The position numbers and the translations under genes are program-made. Positions 45,948 through 55,527 of a stretch of 64,000 nt of DNA are shown piece by piece. Origin of the DNA: an uncultured Sphingomonadales bacterium (GTDB taxonomy: Bacteria; Pseudomonadota; Alphaproteobacteria; Sphingomonadales; Rhodothalassiaceae); contig CANMND010000001.1 in NCBI GenBank assembly GCA_947499155.1, forward strand, positions 372,001 to 436,000, in the 5' to 3' direction. Each line of letters opens with the position of its first letter. The stretch's first letter is position 1. The notes beneath the pieces were generated by a model that was given only the letters and a program-made list of their open reading frames with translations, was not told the DNA's origin and searched no databases.

Positions 45948-46495
45948 TGGATCAGACAAACCTGCAAAACGCACAGCAGGAAATGGTCGGTATGGCCGAT
46001 CACCCGGTTGAAGAAGGTCTGTTCCAAAGCGCCGACTTTTACGTTTCAGCCGGATTCGTCATCTTTGTCGCTATTATTTTGTGGTTTGGCGTCCACAAAA
46101 TGATCGGCAAGGCCCTTGATGACCGTTCTGAAAAGATTGCCTTGCAGCTTGAAGAAGCCCGCAGCTTGCGCGAAGAGGCCCAGACCGATCTTGCCCAGCG
46201 CCTGCGTCGCCAAAAAGAGGCTGCCAGTGAGTCGGAGGCAATCATTGCCCAGGCAGAAGAGGATTCCCGGTTGCTAATGGATGACGCCAACCGCGAGATC
46301 GAGCGACTGAGTGCCAGACGTGAAGAGCTTGCTGTCATTAAGATCGCGCAGGCCGAAGCTGCGGCCATCAAGGCCGTCAGGGCTGAAGCCGCAGCTATTG
46401 CCATTAAGGCTGCCCGGCGTGTTCTGTCGGACTCTCTTGCCGGCAAAAAAGGCGACGCCATGACCACCTCCGTTATCAAGGCCATTGGCGATTGA
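45947..46495 (+). CDS. atpF: F0 ATP synthase subunit b
   Basis: This 182-aa stalk subunit has a 25-residue soluble N-terminus, one membrane helix (about 28-47) and a coiled coil rich in Ala and Glu. It pairs with b' to hold F1. A strong terminator follows, so the F1 genes lie elsewhere, as usual for this class. Confidence 0.95.
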   Translation: MDQTNLQNAQQEMVGMADHPVEEGLFQSADFYVSAGFVIFVAIILWFGVHKMIGKALDDRSEKIALQLEEARSLREEAQTDLAQRLRRQKEAASESEAIIAQAEEDSRLLMDDANREIERLSARREELAVIKIAQAEAAAIKAVRAEAAAIAIKAARRVLSDSLAGKKGDAMTTSVIKAIGD

Positions 46496-46542
46496 GCATT
46501 GATGGAGCGGGTATGCCCCAGCATCGCATTGTATGATGTTGC

Positions 46543-46579
46543 AAAAAAGCGGACTCTCCTTTGGAGGTCCGCTTTTTTT
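46543..46579. terminator. Bidirectional terminator after atpF
   Basis: The stem AGCGGAC-CTCC / GGAGGTCCGCT (one bulged base) with a TTT loop has six A on the left and seven T on the right, so it works for atpF and the convergent AHSA1-type gene. Confidence 0.93.
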
Positions 46580-46596
46580 CCGGATATGACTGGCAC

Positions 46597-47085
46597 TTAG
46601 GACGCTGAGGCACCCTTGGCTTGTAAAGACTTTGCATACTCTTCCAGTTGAGTGGCCGCCGTGCCCCAACCATTGTAGAATCCCATTTCCTCATGCCGCT
46701 TTCGGGCGTCTTCTGAGCTGTGCCGCACTGTCACAGTATAGATCGTGCCACCATCTGGATGGTCTTCAAACTCAACAATCGCAGTCATGAAAGGGTCAGC
46801 GGCAGGCCTCCACCCTTCGGTATAGACATTGGTGAAGACCAGGCGGTGACCTTCAACGATCTCCAGGCAGACGCCTTCGTTGCGCATCTCCTTCCCTTCA
46901 ATTTTGAAAGTGGTGTTGAACCTCCCGCCAGTGCGCAGTTCGATTTGGCAATCCACAACATGGTGTGGCTTTGGCACAAAGAAGTTCTTCACATGCTCAG
47001 GTGTTGTCCAGCATTCCCACAACAAGGTGCGCGGCGCGGCGATCTTGCGGGTGAAAGTCAGGTCGATTGAGGAGTCGAATTTCAT
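46597..47085 (-). CDS. SRPBCC/AHSA1-like protein
   Basis: This 162-aa START-like fold has the AHSA1 phrases FTRKIAAPRTLLWECWTTPEHVKNFF (about 11-36) and GTIYTVTVRHSSEDARKRHEEMGFYNGW near the C-terminus. It binds a hydrophobic ligand or acts as a chaperone-like protein; the ligand is unknown. It is convergent with atpF. Confidence 0.85.
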   Translation of the reverse strand: MKFDSSIDLTFTRKIAAPRTLLWECWTTPEHVKNFFVPKPHHVVDCQIELRTGGRFNTTFKIEGKEMRNEGVCLEIVEGHRLVFTNVYTEGWRPAADPFMTAIVEFEDHPDGGTIYTVTVRHSSEDARKRHEEMGFYNGWGTAATQLEEYAKSLQAKGASAS

Positions 47086-47154
47086 TGGTGCCGCTCCTGC
47101 ATAAGGATGGTCATATAATCATCCACACGCTCCCGCCCCTCAATGGAACAGAAA

Positions 47155-47186
47155 AAACGCCCCGCAACTGAAGCTGCGGGGCGTTC
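47155..47186 (-). terminator. Terminator of the small exported protein
   Basis: An 11-bp perfect stem AACGCCCCGCA (47157-47167) / TGCGGGGCGTT (47175-47185) is followed on the minus strand by six T. Confidence 0.9.
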
Positions 47187-47211
47187 TACAATTTAGGATG
47201 GGCTGGTGCGG

Positions 47212-47586
47212 TCACAAACCACATTGCTGGCTGCTTTTGACAACCGCCCCCTGCCATTCGACCATCATGGGAAGGAAGTCGGTGTCGGCCAGACCGTAAC
47301 GGGTCATATATGCCATGCCTGCCTCATCATCGCCGGCCATGGCATAGGCTGCCAGAATCATCATCCTCTCATAGGATTGTTGCGGCAGGGTATTCTGCAA
47401 GGCGTCGACGTAACATGTGCAAGACCTTTCATCTCCCCCCGCTTTGATACAGCCATCAAGAATCGCCGTACGCGCCTCCCCGACGGTTAAGGTAGCGCCT
47501 TCACTGTCATCAGCTCCAGCGATCACGGATGTGCCAGCAAGTGTGGCCATCACGATGAACAGAAAAAGTACCTGACCTGTGCGCAT
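47212..47586 (-). CDS. Small exported cysteine-containing protein
   Basis: This 124-aa protein starts at ATG 47586, with GGAGG six bp upstream; the frame is open to 47613. A signal peptide covers residues 1-24. The mature part has CIKAGGDERSCTCY (about 46-59) and a C-terminal Cys, suggesting disulfides. No family is recognised. Confidence 0.7.
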   Translation of the reverse strand: MRTGQVLFLFIVMATLAGTSVIAGADDSEGATLTVGEARTAILDGCIKAGGDERSCTCYVDALQNTLPQQSYERMMILAAYAMAGDDEAGMAYMTRYGLADTDFLPMMVEWQGAVVKSSQQCGL

Positions 47587-47683
47587 GACACCCTCCACGG
47601 TAACGCTATGCACGCTCCCCCAAAAGGGTGCGGCATCAATTATACATTATAGCTTAGGAGTGGTGATTAATTTCGAGCCTGCT

Positions 47684-48148
47684 TTATCCATCACTGCGAG
47701 CAGCGAAGAATCCATTACTCCGGAACGTCATCACCAGTTCGCCCTTGTCATTATGGACGCTATAGTCATTGCGCACATTACCAACACGCGGGCGGGAATT
47801 CAGGCGGCGGGTTTCCACTACCTTCATCGTTACAGTCAGGGTGTCTCCTGGAAATACTGGCTTTACCCAGCGAATGGAATCAACACCGGGTGAGCCCAGA
47901 CTCATGGTTCCCGTCTCTTTCATCTGATCGACCATCATACGCATGGTCATGGCACAGGTATGCCAACCTGATGCGCAAAGGCCGCCAAAGATTGACGACT
48001 TTGCAGCGTCCTCATCTATATGAAAAGGCTGAGGATCATATTTAGAAGCAAACTCTATCACTTCTTCTTTCGTGACTTTATAGGCGCCAAACGAGGTTTC
48101 CATGCCTGGCTCAAAATCTTCGAAATACGTTCTATCTGGTTTACTCAT
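47684..48148 (-). CDS. MaoC-family hydratase
   Basis: This 154-aa hot-dog-fold enzyme has the MaoC hydratase motif with the Asp and His of YDPQPFHIDEDAAKSSIFGG (about 34-53) and SGWHT. It hydrates enoyl-CoA-type substrates. It sits 43 bp from ychF in an order seen in other Alphaproteobacteria. Confidence 0.88.
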   Translation of the reverse strand: MSKPDRTYFEDFEPGMETSFGAYKVTKEEVIEFASKYDPQPFHIDEDAAKSSIFGGLCASGWHTCAMTMRMMVDQMKETGTMSLGSPGVDSIRWVKPVFPGDTLTVTMKVVETRRLNSRPRVGNVRNDYSVHNDKGELVMTFRSNGFFAARSDG

Positions 48149-48191
48149 CCGGCACTCCTGAAAAAGATCGGGCGCCTAAAGGCCGGGCGGC

Positions 48192-49295
48192 CTAATTGGC
48201 GAAACGGAACAACACGATGTCCCCATCTTTCACCAAATATTCTTTTCCTTCCAGACGCATTTTCCCCGCCTCTTTCGCGCCAGACTCACCATTGCAGGCG
48301 ACATAGTCCTCATAGGCTATGGTTTCTGCGCGAATGAAGCCCTTTTCAAAGTCGGTATGAATGACGCCAGCCGCCTGGGGCGCGCGCGTACCTTTGGTTA
48401 TCGTCCATGCACGGGCTTCTGTCGGCCCAACTGTAAAATAGGTGACAAGCCCCAACAGGTCGTACCCCGCGCGGATGATTCGTGACAAGCCGGTTTCAGC
48501 CAACCCCATGGCCTCCAGAAACTCACGTTTTTCCTCATCGGTTTCCATAGCCGATATCTCAGCCTCGATCGCTGCAGAAATAATAACGGCGGCTGCACCT
48601 TCAGATTCCGCCTTTTCCATGACCCGTTTGGAAAAGTCATTTCCTTCCGATGCTGAGTCCTCATCCACATTGCAAACGTACAAAACAGGCTTGCCAGTCA
48701 AAAGCTGAAGACCATGAAACAAATGCTCTTCAACTGCGTCCGAGCGCTCAATAACCCGGGCAGGCTGGCCGTCTTCAAGTACGCTAATGACCTTGTGGAC
48801 CAGTGCAAGGATTGCCTTGGCCTCCTTGTCCTGGCCGCGAATCCGCCGCTCAAGATTTGGAATGCGCTTATTAAGCGACTCAAGGTCCGCCAGCATCAAC
48901 TCAGTCTCAACGGTTTCCGCATCGGATACAGGATCAACGCGCCCGTCAACATGGGTTATATCGTCATTTTCAAAACAACGTAAAACATGAACGATCGCAT
49001 CGACCTCACGTATATTGCCAAGGAACTGGTTACCCAACCCCTCGCCTTTTGAGGCGCCTCGAACGAGGCCCGCAATATCAACAAAGTCTAGGCGTGTGGG
49101 CACGACCCGTCGCGACTTGGCAAGAGCTGCGATCGTATCGAGTCGCGGATCAGGCACCGACACCTCGCCGATATTGGGGTCGATCGTACAGAAGGGGTAA
49201 TTGGCCGCTTCCGCTGCGGCGGTACTGGTAAGCGCATTAAACAAGGTGGACTTGCCAACATTAGGCAAACCCACGATCCCGCATTTAAAACCCAT
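48192..49295 (-). CDS. ychF: Redox-regulated ATPase YchF
   Basis: This 367-aa Obg-family protein prefers ATP. It has G1 GLPNVGKST (about 8-16), the G3-type [10 protein letters not shown] and the C-terminal TGS domain with [25 protein letters not shown]. It associates with the ribosome. It follows pth by 42 bp. Confidence 0.97.
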   Translation of the reverse strand: MGFKCGIVGLPNVGKSTLFNALTSTAAAEAANYPFCTIDPNIGEVSVPDPRLDTIAALAKSRRVVPTRLDFVDIAGLVRGASKGEGLGNQFLGNIREVDAIVHVLRCFENDDITHVDGRVDPVSDAETVETELMLADLESLNKRIPNLERRIRGQDKEAKAILALVHKVISVLEDGQPARVIERSDAVEEHLFHGLQLLTGKPVLYVCNVDEDSASEGNDFSKRVMEKAESEGAAAVIISAAIEAEISAMETDEEKREFLEAMGLAETGLSRIIRAGYDLLGLVTYFTVGPTEARAWTITKGTRAPQAAGVIHTDFEKGFIRAETIAYEDYVACNGESGAKEAGKMRLEGKEYLVKDGDIVLFRFAN

Positions 49296-49337
49296 AAATC
49301 ACCTCAACTCGTGCCCCATTTCCCGGGAACAGTCCTT

Positions 49338-49913
49338 TTACCCTGCAGACGCAAGACGCCTTGCCACCTCGGACATAAACCGCGGCCAATCTCTTTGCGC
49401 CAGCCAGCGTGCGTCGTCCGCCATGGCCTCACAAACCGCATCGACCCAAGGCCAGTCTGCCTTGGCAAAGTCCGACAAGACATAGGGACTCACCCGGTCC
49501 TTGTGACCAGGATGGCCTATACCCATACGCACACGTATAAAATCCGCACCGACATGGCTGATGATGGAACGCAGGCCATTATGACCAGCGTGACCACCGC
49601 CCTGCTTAACTTTTATCTTGCCCGGCGCCAAATCCAGTTCATCGTGAAAGACGACCACATCGCCAGGGGCAAGCTTATAGAAACGCATCGCCTCGCCTAC
49701 GGCCCTGCCGCTTTCATTCATAAAGGTCAGGGGCTTTAAGGCCAGTATCTTTTCCCCGTCCAGCACCCCTTCACTGACAACACCAGAAAAGCGTGTACGA
49801 TATGGTGAAAAGGAATGGCGGTGGACCATCTCATCCACCGCCATAAAACCAATATTATGCCGATTGTCGGCGTAACGGTCTCCGGGATTTCCAAGGCCGA
49901 CAAAAAGCAACAT
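49338..49913 (-). CDS. pth: Peptidyl-tRNA hydrolase
   Basis: This 191-aa enzyme frees tRNA from stalled peptides. It has [20 protein letters not shown] (about 4-23, with catalytic His20) and the later NESGRA and HDELDL segments with [12 protein letters not shown]. It lies 11 bp from rplY on the same strand. Confidence 0.97.
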   Translation of the reverse strand: MLLFVGLGNPGDRYADNRHNIGFMAVDEMVHRHSFSPYRTRFSGVVSEGVLDGEKILALKPLTFMNESGRAVGEAMRFYKLAPGDVVVFHDELDLAPGKIKVKQGGGHAGHNGLRSIISHVGADFIRVRMGIGHPGHKDRVSPYVLSDFAKADWPWVDAVCEAMADDARWLAQRDWPRFMSEVARRLASAG

Positions 49914-49924
49914 CAGTCTCGCTT

Positions 49925-50575
49925 TCAGTCTTCAGATGCTTCCTCATCGCCCTCAGCTTCTGGAGCCGCTTCGCCTTCTTCACCAGCTTCAGCCTCTTCA
50001 GCAAGCATTGAGGACGGTGCCGAAATGGCGGCAATCGTAAAATCACGATCCGCAATCGTTGGCACGCAGCCTTCAGGAAGCTCGATATCGGAAATTTTAA
50101 CCGCATCCCCGACTTCAAGTCCTTCAAGGTCCACATTAAGCGCACCTGGAATTTCTGTAGCCGGAACACTCAACTCCACCTCATGGCGGACGACGTTCAA
50201 GACGCCACCGCGCTTAAGGCCCGGCGATTTTTCTTCATTAAAGAAATGTACCGGCACTTCTACGGTCACCTGCGTACCCTTGGACAAGCGCAGAAAGTCC
50301 ACATGAAGCGGCTGATCCGATACCGGATGAAGTTGCATGTCACGCGGCAGAACCCGTTCTTTCTTCCCATCCACAACCAGTTCAAACTGGTTTGACAGAA
50401 AGCCGCCACGGTTCAAAATGGCGATCAATTCATTCTGTTTAATAGTAACCATCACCGGCGCTTTTTTGGCGCCATAAATAACGGCAGGTATAAGGCCATC
50501 CCGGCGGGCTGCACGGGCGGATCCCTTTCCGGCCTTGTCGCGCAACTCCACATTCAGGGTATAAACCTGAGCCAT
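49925..50575 (-). CDS. rplY: 50S ribosomal protein L25/Ctc
   Basis: This 216-aa protein has the 5S-binding L25 domain (about 1-95) and the TL5/Ctc C-terminal domain, then an acidic tail of about 30 residues. ATG 50575 was chosen because GGAG lies eight nt upstream; the frame runs open to 50695. First gene of rplY-pth-ychF. Confidence 0.96.
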   Translation of the reverse strand: MAQVYTLNVELRDKAGKGSARAARRDGLIPAVIYGAKKAPVMVTIKQNELIAILNRGGFLSNQFELVVDGKKERVLPRDMQLHPVSDQPLHVDFLRLSKGTQVTVEVPVHFFNEEKSPGLKRGGVLNVVRHEVELSVPATEIPGALNVDLEGLEVGDAVKISDIELPEGCVPTIADRDFTIAAISAPSSMLAEEAEAGEEGEAAPEAEGDEEASED

Positions 50576-50720
50576 GATATAATCTCCGTATAATTCAACA
50601 AACAAAACATGCCGGGCCTCCAGGGATGCCCGGTCACCATGTTTCGAGGTCGCGGAATACCGCTTAATCGAAAAAAAAGCAAGGGGTGAGACCACTCACA
50701 GCAGCTTGTCTCACGCTGTA

Positions 50721-51632
50721 TTATCCCTTGTTGACCGTCGTCATCGCCTTCATGGCAAATTTTTCTGTTTGTCGTGCGCCCATTTCAAAAGGCTGTTGAT
50801 TATTTGTATCGACAATGCTGTCCCAGTTCTTTGCCAGCATCTCAGCCGTTACGTCCGGTCCCAGCGACACACCATCTGTTTCAACCATATGAGCTTTGGA
50901 AAAATGTCCTGCCGCGGCACAAATAATCTCGCCATTGGGTGCATCCTCTCCGGCCAGAAGCATGACGGCAGGGCTCACCAGTTCTGGCCGAAACAGGTCA
51001 AGCATCTGTTTTGGAAACAGACTGATCGTCATGCGGGTCGCAGCGATTGGCACAATAGTATTGATGCGGATATTATCTTTGGCGCCTTCCAGCTTCAGGC
51101 TGTTCATGAACCCCACCTGACCCAACTTCGCCGCGCCATAATTGGTCTGGCCGAAATTGCCATAAAGTCCAGTGGACGAAGCCGTCATGACAATGCGCCC
51201 ATATTTTTGCGCCTTCATGATTGGCCAGACGGCATGGGTGACATAAGCAGCACCACGCAAATGCACATCCAAAACCAGATCGAAGTCTTCCAGTGTCATT
51301 TTGCCAAAGGATTTGTCGCGCAATATCCCTGCATTATTAACGAGAATGTCGATCCGCCCATAGGCCGACATAATCTCTTCGATCATGTGCCCTACCGCAT
51401 CCTGATCGGTAACGGAGGCGCCATTGGCCATGGCCTCGCCCCCCATCTCAGTGATCTCGGCCACCACATCTTGCGCAGCCTGTGATGACGTGCCAGTGCC
51501 GCTGAGATCACCGCCAGGGTCATTCACAACCACTTTTGCGCCCCGACGGGCAAATTCCAGCGCATGGGCCCGGCCAAGTCCACCACCCGCACCGGTGATA
51601 AGAACCACCCGGCCATCAAATCTTATTGTCAT
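50721..51632 (-). CDS. SDR-family 3-hydroxyacyl-CoA-type dehydrogenase
   Basis: This 303-aa short-chain dehydrogenase has NAD motif TGAGGGLGRAHA (about 14-25), NNAG, and the catalytic Tyr-Lys in NYGAAKLG (about 164-171). The extra C-terminal ~60 residues and the GGDLSGTGTSSQAA insert resemble the bacterial relatives of the peroxisomal multifunctional enzyme-2 dehydrogenase. It begins 26 bp after astB and could share its transcript; ATG 51632 has AGGAG upstream. Confidence 0.9.
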   Translation of the reverse strand: MTIRFDGRVVLITGAGGGLGRAHALEFARRGAKVVVNDPGGDLSGTGTSSQAAQDVVAEITEMGGEAMANGASVTDQDAVGHMIEEIMSAYGRIDILVNNAGILRDKSFGKMTLEDFDLVLDVHLRGAAYVTHAVWPIMKAQKYGRIVMTASSTGLYGNFGQTNYGAAKLGQVGFMNSLKLEGAKDNIRINTIVPIAATRMTISLFPKQMLDLFRPELVSPAVMLLAGEDAPNGEIICAAAGHFSKAHMVETDGVSLGPDVTAEMLAKNWDSIVDTNNQQPFEMGARQTEKFAMKAMTTVNKG

Positions 51633-51658
51633 TACCGTCTCCTGTAGAAAACCGGTTC

Positions 51659-52993
51659 TCACACCCGCTGAAAATCATAAAGAGCGCCAAGCCCCAAAAG
51701 AGTCGTCAGTTCATCAAGCGCGGTCCTTTGCTCCATCATCAAGGCAGGGTCACCCAGATCATCAGGCCCCAGCCGGTCGCGGTAATGACGCTTAATCCAA
51801 TCTTCAAGGCTGTCTGCCAGGGCTTCATCCAGAATGACACGCGCGCCCATGGCTGCTTCTTGTCTTGCTGTCAGCACCACGCGAAGCCTCAAACAGGCCG
51901 GTCCACCGCCATTGCGCATGCTTTGACGAACATCCAGATAGCGCACGTCTCCGATCGGGCCGTCATAGGCCAGCATTTCATCCACATAAGTCCGGGTAGA
52001 GGGCGTCTCTGAGACCTCCATCGGCAAAATAAGAGTCATTTTCTGCTGGCCCGGCAAGCTCAAAAGCTGAGAATTGAACAGATAGGATTTGACCGCATCC
52101 TCAAGACTCACCTTTTCACGGGGCACGCGAACAAAAGACAAAATCAGATCACCGGCCGCATGTTGCAGGCATTCTTCCAAGGCATCAGGTGCGGCAAAGG
52201 CGTCCTGATGGTAAAAGAACACCTGCCGATTTGAGACCGCCATCACGTCATTGTGAAAGGCACCCGCATCAATCGCCTCGGGGTTTTGCTGAACGAAGAT
52301 TGTTTTCTTCACCCCATGCTGGCGGGCGATGGCGGCTGATGCTTCGTGCGTCTGCCGGGCAGGATAACGCTTTGGTCCCGCACCACCACCAAAGGCGTGC
52401 TTGCCATAAACAAATAGATGTAACCCCCTGTCACCATAATCGGCGCAAAAGCGATTATGGTTTGCCGCCCCTTCATCTCCCATCTGGGGCGCAGAAGGAA
52501 TGGCTGCATGATGCGCAAACACGTCTCCTTCAGGGAAGATTGCCCGCAGCATCCGACCAGTTACTTCATGTTCGATCGAGCGGTGAAACATGGCAGCAAG
52601 ATTGGCCGGTGTGAAATGCACCCGTCCGTCACGGGTATCAGAGGAAGGAGAAACCGTTGCCGCATTTGCCGTCCACATTGCAGACGCAGACGAGACATTC
52701 CGCACCAGTTCCGGCGCGGTTTTCCACGCATTTTCCAAGATCCGTGTGTCCGATCCAGTAAATCCCAGCTTGCGTAAAGTGGGAATATGCGGACGTTCGT
52801 GCGGTGGCAGCAACCCCTGCCCCAGACCAAGAGCCGCAAGACTGCGCATCTTCTGCACCCCCTGCAAGGCGCCTTCACGAGGATTGGATATCTGCATGGC
52901 ATGAGAGGTCGCCGCCACATTGCCATAAGATAAACCGGCATAATTATGAGTGGGGCCAACGAGACCGTCAAAATTGAACTCACGGGCAGTCAT
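51659..52993 (-). CDS. astB: N-succinylarginine dihydrolase
   Basis: This 444-aa enzyme converts N2-succinylarginine to succinylornithine, CO2 and ammonia in the AST pathway. Family blocks are FDGLVGPTHNYAGLSYGN (about 8-25), GDEGAANHNRF, and the catalytic Cys segment NGGGPACLRLRV near residue 365. It lies 3 bp after astD. Confidence 0.97.
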   Translation of the reverse strand: MTAREFNFDGLVGPTHNYAGLSYGNVAATSHAMQISNPREGALQGVQKMRSLAALGLGQGLLPPHERPHIPTLRKLGFTGSDTRILENAWKTAPELVRNVSSASAMWTANAATVSPSSDTRDGRVHFTPANLAAMFHRSIEHEVTGRMLRAIFPEGDVFAHHAAIPSAPQMGDEGAANHNRFCADYGDRGLHLFVYGKHAFGGGAGPKRYPARQTHEASAAIARQHGVKKTIFVQQNPEAIDAGAFHNDVMAVSNRQVFFYHQDAFAAPDALEECLQHAAGDLILSFVRVPREKVSLEDAVKSYLFNSQLLSLPGQQKMTLILPMEVSETPSTRTYVDEMLAYDGPIGDVRYLDVRQSMRNGGGPACLRLRVVLTARQEAAMGARVILDEALADSLEDWIKRHYRDRLGPDDLGDPALMMEQRTALDELTTLLGLGALYDFQRV

Positions 52994-52996
52994 GGG

Positions 52997-54484
52997 CTAT
53001 GCCTTTTCCTCAGAGATACCACGTGGTAGCGGACCTTGTGCCAGACTGTCTGTCTCGTCTTCAAGGCTGGCCACAGGATAGGCCACATAATCGGAGGCAT
53101 AATAGGCGCTGGGACGGTGATTCCCGCTATCCCCGACCCCGCCAAAGGGCGCACCTGAAGACGCCCCGGTCAAGGGCCGGTTCCAATTGACGATGCCAGC
53201 GCGGGTGCGATTGTAGAATTTCTCATACAAAGCCTTGTTGTCAGACAACAACCCGGAAGCCAGACCAAAGCGGGTGTTGTTAGCCTCATGAAGGGCACCA
53301 TCAAAGTCTGCCACGCGTATAAGCTGAAGCACAGGGCCGAATATTTCATCATCGGGCCTGGCTTTGACTTCCGTCACGTCAATAAGACCCGGTGAGATAA
53401 AAGCGTCACCACGTTCAAGGCGGACAGGTGAACGCAGTGCGATCCCACCCCTCTCCAAAAGATCCGCTGTTTGATCCAGAACCCTTTCTGCAGCAAGCTC
53501 ACTGACCAGCGGACCCATGAAAGGCTCCTGATCGTCATCAAAGGCACCAACCCGGATCCTGTCCATCATGCCAAGCAGGTGTTCGACAAAACGGTCGCCT
53601 TCTTCTCCATCTGGCACAATCAGCCGCCGCGCGCAGGTGCAACGCTGTCCCGAGGTAATAAAGGCAGACTGAATTGTCAGGGACGCAGCTGCATCAAGAT
53701 CTGCCACATCCGTCACGATGAGAGGATTATTGCCCCCCATTTCGAGGGCCAGAATTTTTCTCGGCTGTCCTGCCACCTGACGATGCAGTGCCTTGCCTGT
53801 CGGCACGCTGCCTGTGAACAAGATACCATCCACGTGATCATGCGCTGAAAGAGCGACGCCAGTATCCTTGCCCCCCTGAACCAGATTGAGAACACCGGCA
53901 GGAAGACCGGCTTCTTCCCACAGACTAACCATCAACTCTGCCGTGGCGGGCGTGAGTTCGCTCGGTTTAAAAACCACCGTATTACCTGCGATCAGGGCGG
54001 GCACGATATGACCATTTGGCAGATGACCTGGGAAGTTATAAGGCCCAAACACTGCCATCACCCCATGAGGTCGGTGGACCAGCTTTTGTCGGACGCCAGA
54101 ATTATGTGTCAGGGAACTGCCTGTACGCTCGTGATAGGCTTTTTCCGAAATGGCGATTTTGCCTGCCATGGCACCGGCTTCACCCAACGCATCCCATAAG
54201 GGCTTACCGGTTTCAGACGCAATCAGATGTGCGATCTTGTCTTTATTGTCTGCCAAAAGCGCGGCATAGCGGCTGATGATAGCCAACCGGTCATTTACTG
54301 TACGCAATGACCAGGCGCCAAACGCATCACGCGCAGCCCTAACCGCCCCGTCCACATCACCTGCATTCGCCTCATACCCTGCCCATAACAAGGTACCATG
54401 TGCAGGATCATGGCTTTCAAACAGCAAACCAGAACCGCCAAGCCATACCCCATCAATGTAATTGCGGCCTTTTATTGCTGTCAT
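52997..54484 (-). CDS. astD: Succinylglutamate-semialdehyde dehydrogenase
   Basis: This 495-aa NAD-dependent aldehyde dehydrogenase has [15 protein letters not shown], catalytic Glu in [10 protein letters not shown] (about 251-260) and catalytic Cys in [10 protein letters not shown] (about 279-288). It oxidises succinylglutamate semialdehyde. Its start overlaps astA by 4 bases. Confidence 0.96.
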   Translation of the reverse strand: MTAIKGRNYIDGVWLGGSGLLFESHDPAHGTLLWAGYEANAGDVDGAVRAARDAFGAWSLRTVNDRLAIISRYAALLADNKDKIAHLIASETGKPLWDALGEAGAMAGKIAISEKAYHERTGSSLTHNSGVRQKLVHRPHGVMAVFGPYNFPGHLPNGHIVPALIAGNTVVFKPSELTPATAELMVSLWEEAGLPAGVLNLVQGGKDTGVALSAHDHVDGILFTGSVPTGKALHRQVAGQPRKILALEMGGNNPLIVTDVADLDAAASLTIQSAFITSGQRCTCARRLIVPDGEEGDRFVEHLLGMMDRIRVGAFDDDQEPFMGPLVSELAAERVLDQTADLLERGGIALRSPVRLERGDAFISPGLIDVTEVKARPDDEIFGPVLQLIRVADFDGALHEANNTRFGLASGLLSDNKALYEKFYNRTRAGIVNWNRPLTGASSGAPFGGVGDSGNHRPSAYYASDYVAYPVASLEDETDSLAQGPLPRGISEEKA

Positions 54485-55527
54485 GACTGGTCTTCCCTTC
54501 TTTGAAACGGTGCCACGATCAACTCGGCCCCGACTTTAACACCAAGGGCACGTGCAGCATCAGAGTCGATCGTAACCGCCCCCTTATCCATATCGACAAC
54601 ACGGGTTGCCACAATCCTGAAATCAGGCATTCTGGCAGTTGCTACCATGGCAAGACTGGACGTTGCCTTGATTTTGCTCTCAGCAATTTCCCCCAGCTTA
54701 ACCCTGCGGGCCTTTCTGATTGTCCGGATTTCACGGCGCGGGACCTCATAGCACGGGCCAGCATCAAAAATATCTACAGCTCCTGCCTGCCGAAATCCCT
54801 CATTTGTCAACAAGCGCACCGCGCCTCGCGCATCATCATGGGGTTTGCCGATCACCTCTTGTGCCTGTTCGGGCAAGAGATTGGTATAAATCGGGAATTT
54901 CGGCATGAGATCGGCGATAAACTGGCTGTTGCCCATACCATTGATCCGGTCGGCTTCGGCAAAATCCATACCGAAGAAGTGCCGCCCGATTGCCTCCCAA
55001 AAGGGCGAACGCCCGTTTTCATCGGTCCAGCCGCGAATTTCCGCCATAACCTTGTCCGCGAAACGCTCTGGATAAGCTGCCATAAGCAGATAGCGCGCAA
55101 CGGACAGCATCATGCCATTGACCCCCTTGCGCCAGTCAGGATGAAGAAAAAGCGTCCCAAGTTCGGTCGCACCTTCATAGTCATTCACCAACTGCAAAAG
55201 CCGGGTATCCACCTTCATGTCCGGCTGATGACTGACTTGAGTGAGGTGAAGCAGACGATAACTGTAAAAGGGCTTTGAAAACCCAACGTACGCAAAAATT
55301 CCAGATGTCCCAACAACACGCCCGCTTTCCGTATCCTCCAGGGAAAACAGATAATATTCGTCTCCCGGACTGGGAGGCTCTGCCTTGAAGCTTGCCCGCG
55401 AACTTTTGATTTTTGCACTGAGCACTTCACGATTAGGCGGCAAGGTCGTCAGCCCGCCTCCTGTGGACAGGGACAATTCATAAAGCGCATCAAGATCTTG
55501 GGTACGTACAGGACGCATAACCAGCAT
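54481..55527 (-). CDS. astA: Arginine N-succinyltransferase
   Basis: This 348-aa enzyme transfers succinyl from succinyl-CoA to arginine, the first AST step. It shows MLVMRPVRTQDLDAL, LFLHPDWRKGVNG and the acyltransferase core with FWEAIGRHFFGMDFAEAD (about 170-187). It overlaps the stop of the M20 hydrolase by one base. Confidence 0.96.
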   Translation of the reverse strand: MLVMRPVRTQDLDALYELSLSTGGGLTTLPPNREVLSAKIKSSRASFKAEPPSPGDEYYLFSLEDTESGRVVGTSGIFAYVGFSKPFYSYRLLHLTQVSHQPDMKVDTRLLQLVNDYEGATELGTLFLHPDWRKGVNGMMLSVARYLLMAAYPERFADKVMAEIRGWTDENGRSPFWEAIGRHFFGMDFAEADRINGMGNSQFIADLMPKFPIYTNLLPEQAQEVIGKPHDDARGAVRLLTNEGFRQAGAVDIFDAGPCYEVPRREIRTIRKARRVKLGEIAESKIKATSSLAMVATARMPDFRIVATRVVDMDKGAVTIDSDAARALGVKVGAELIVAPFQRREDQS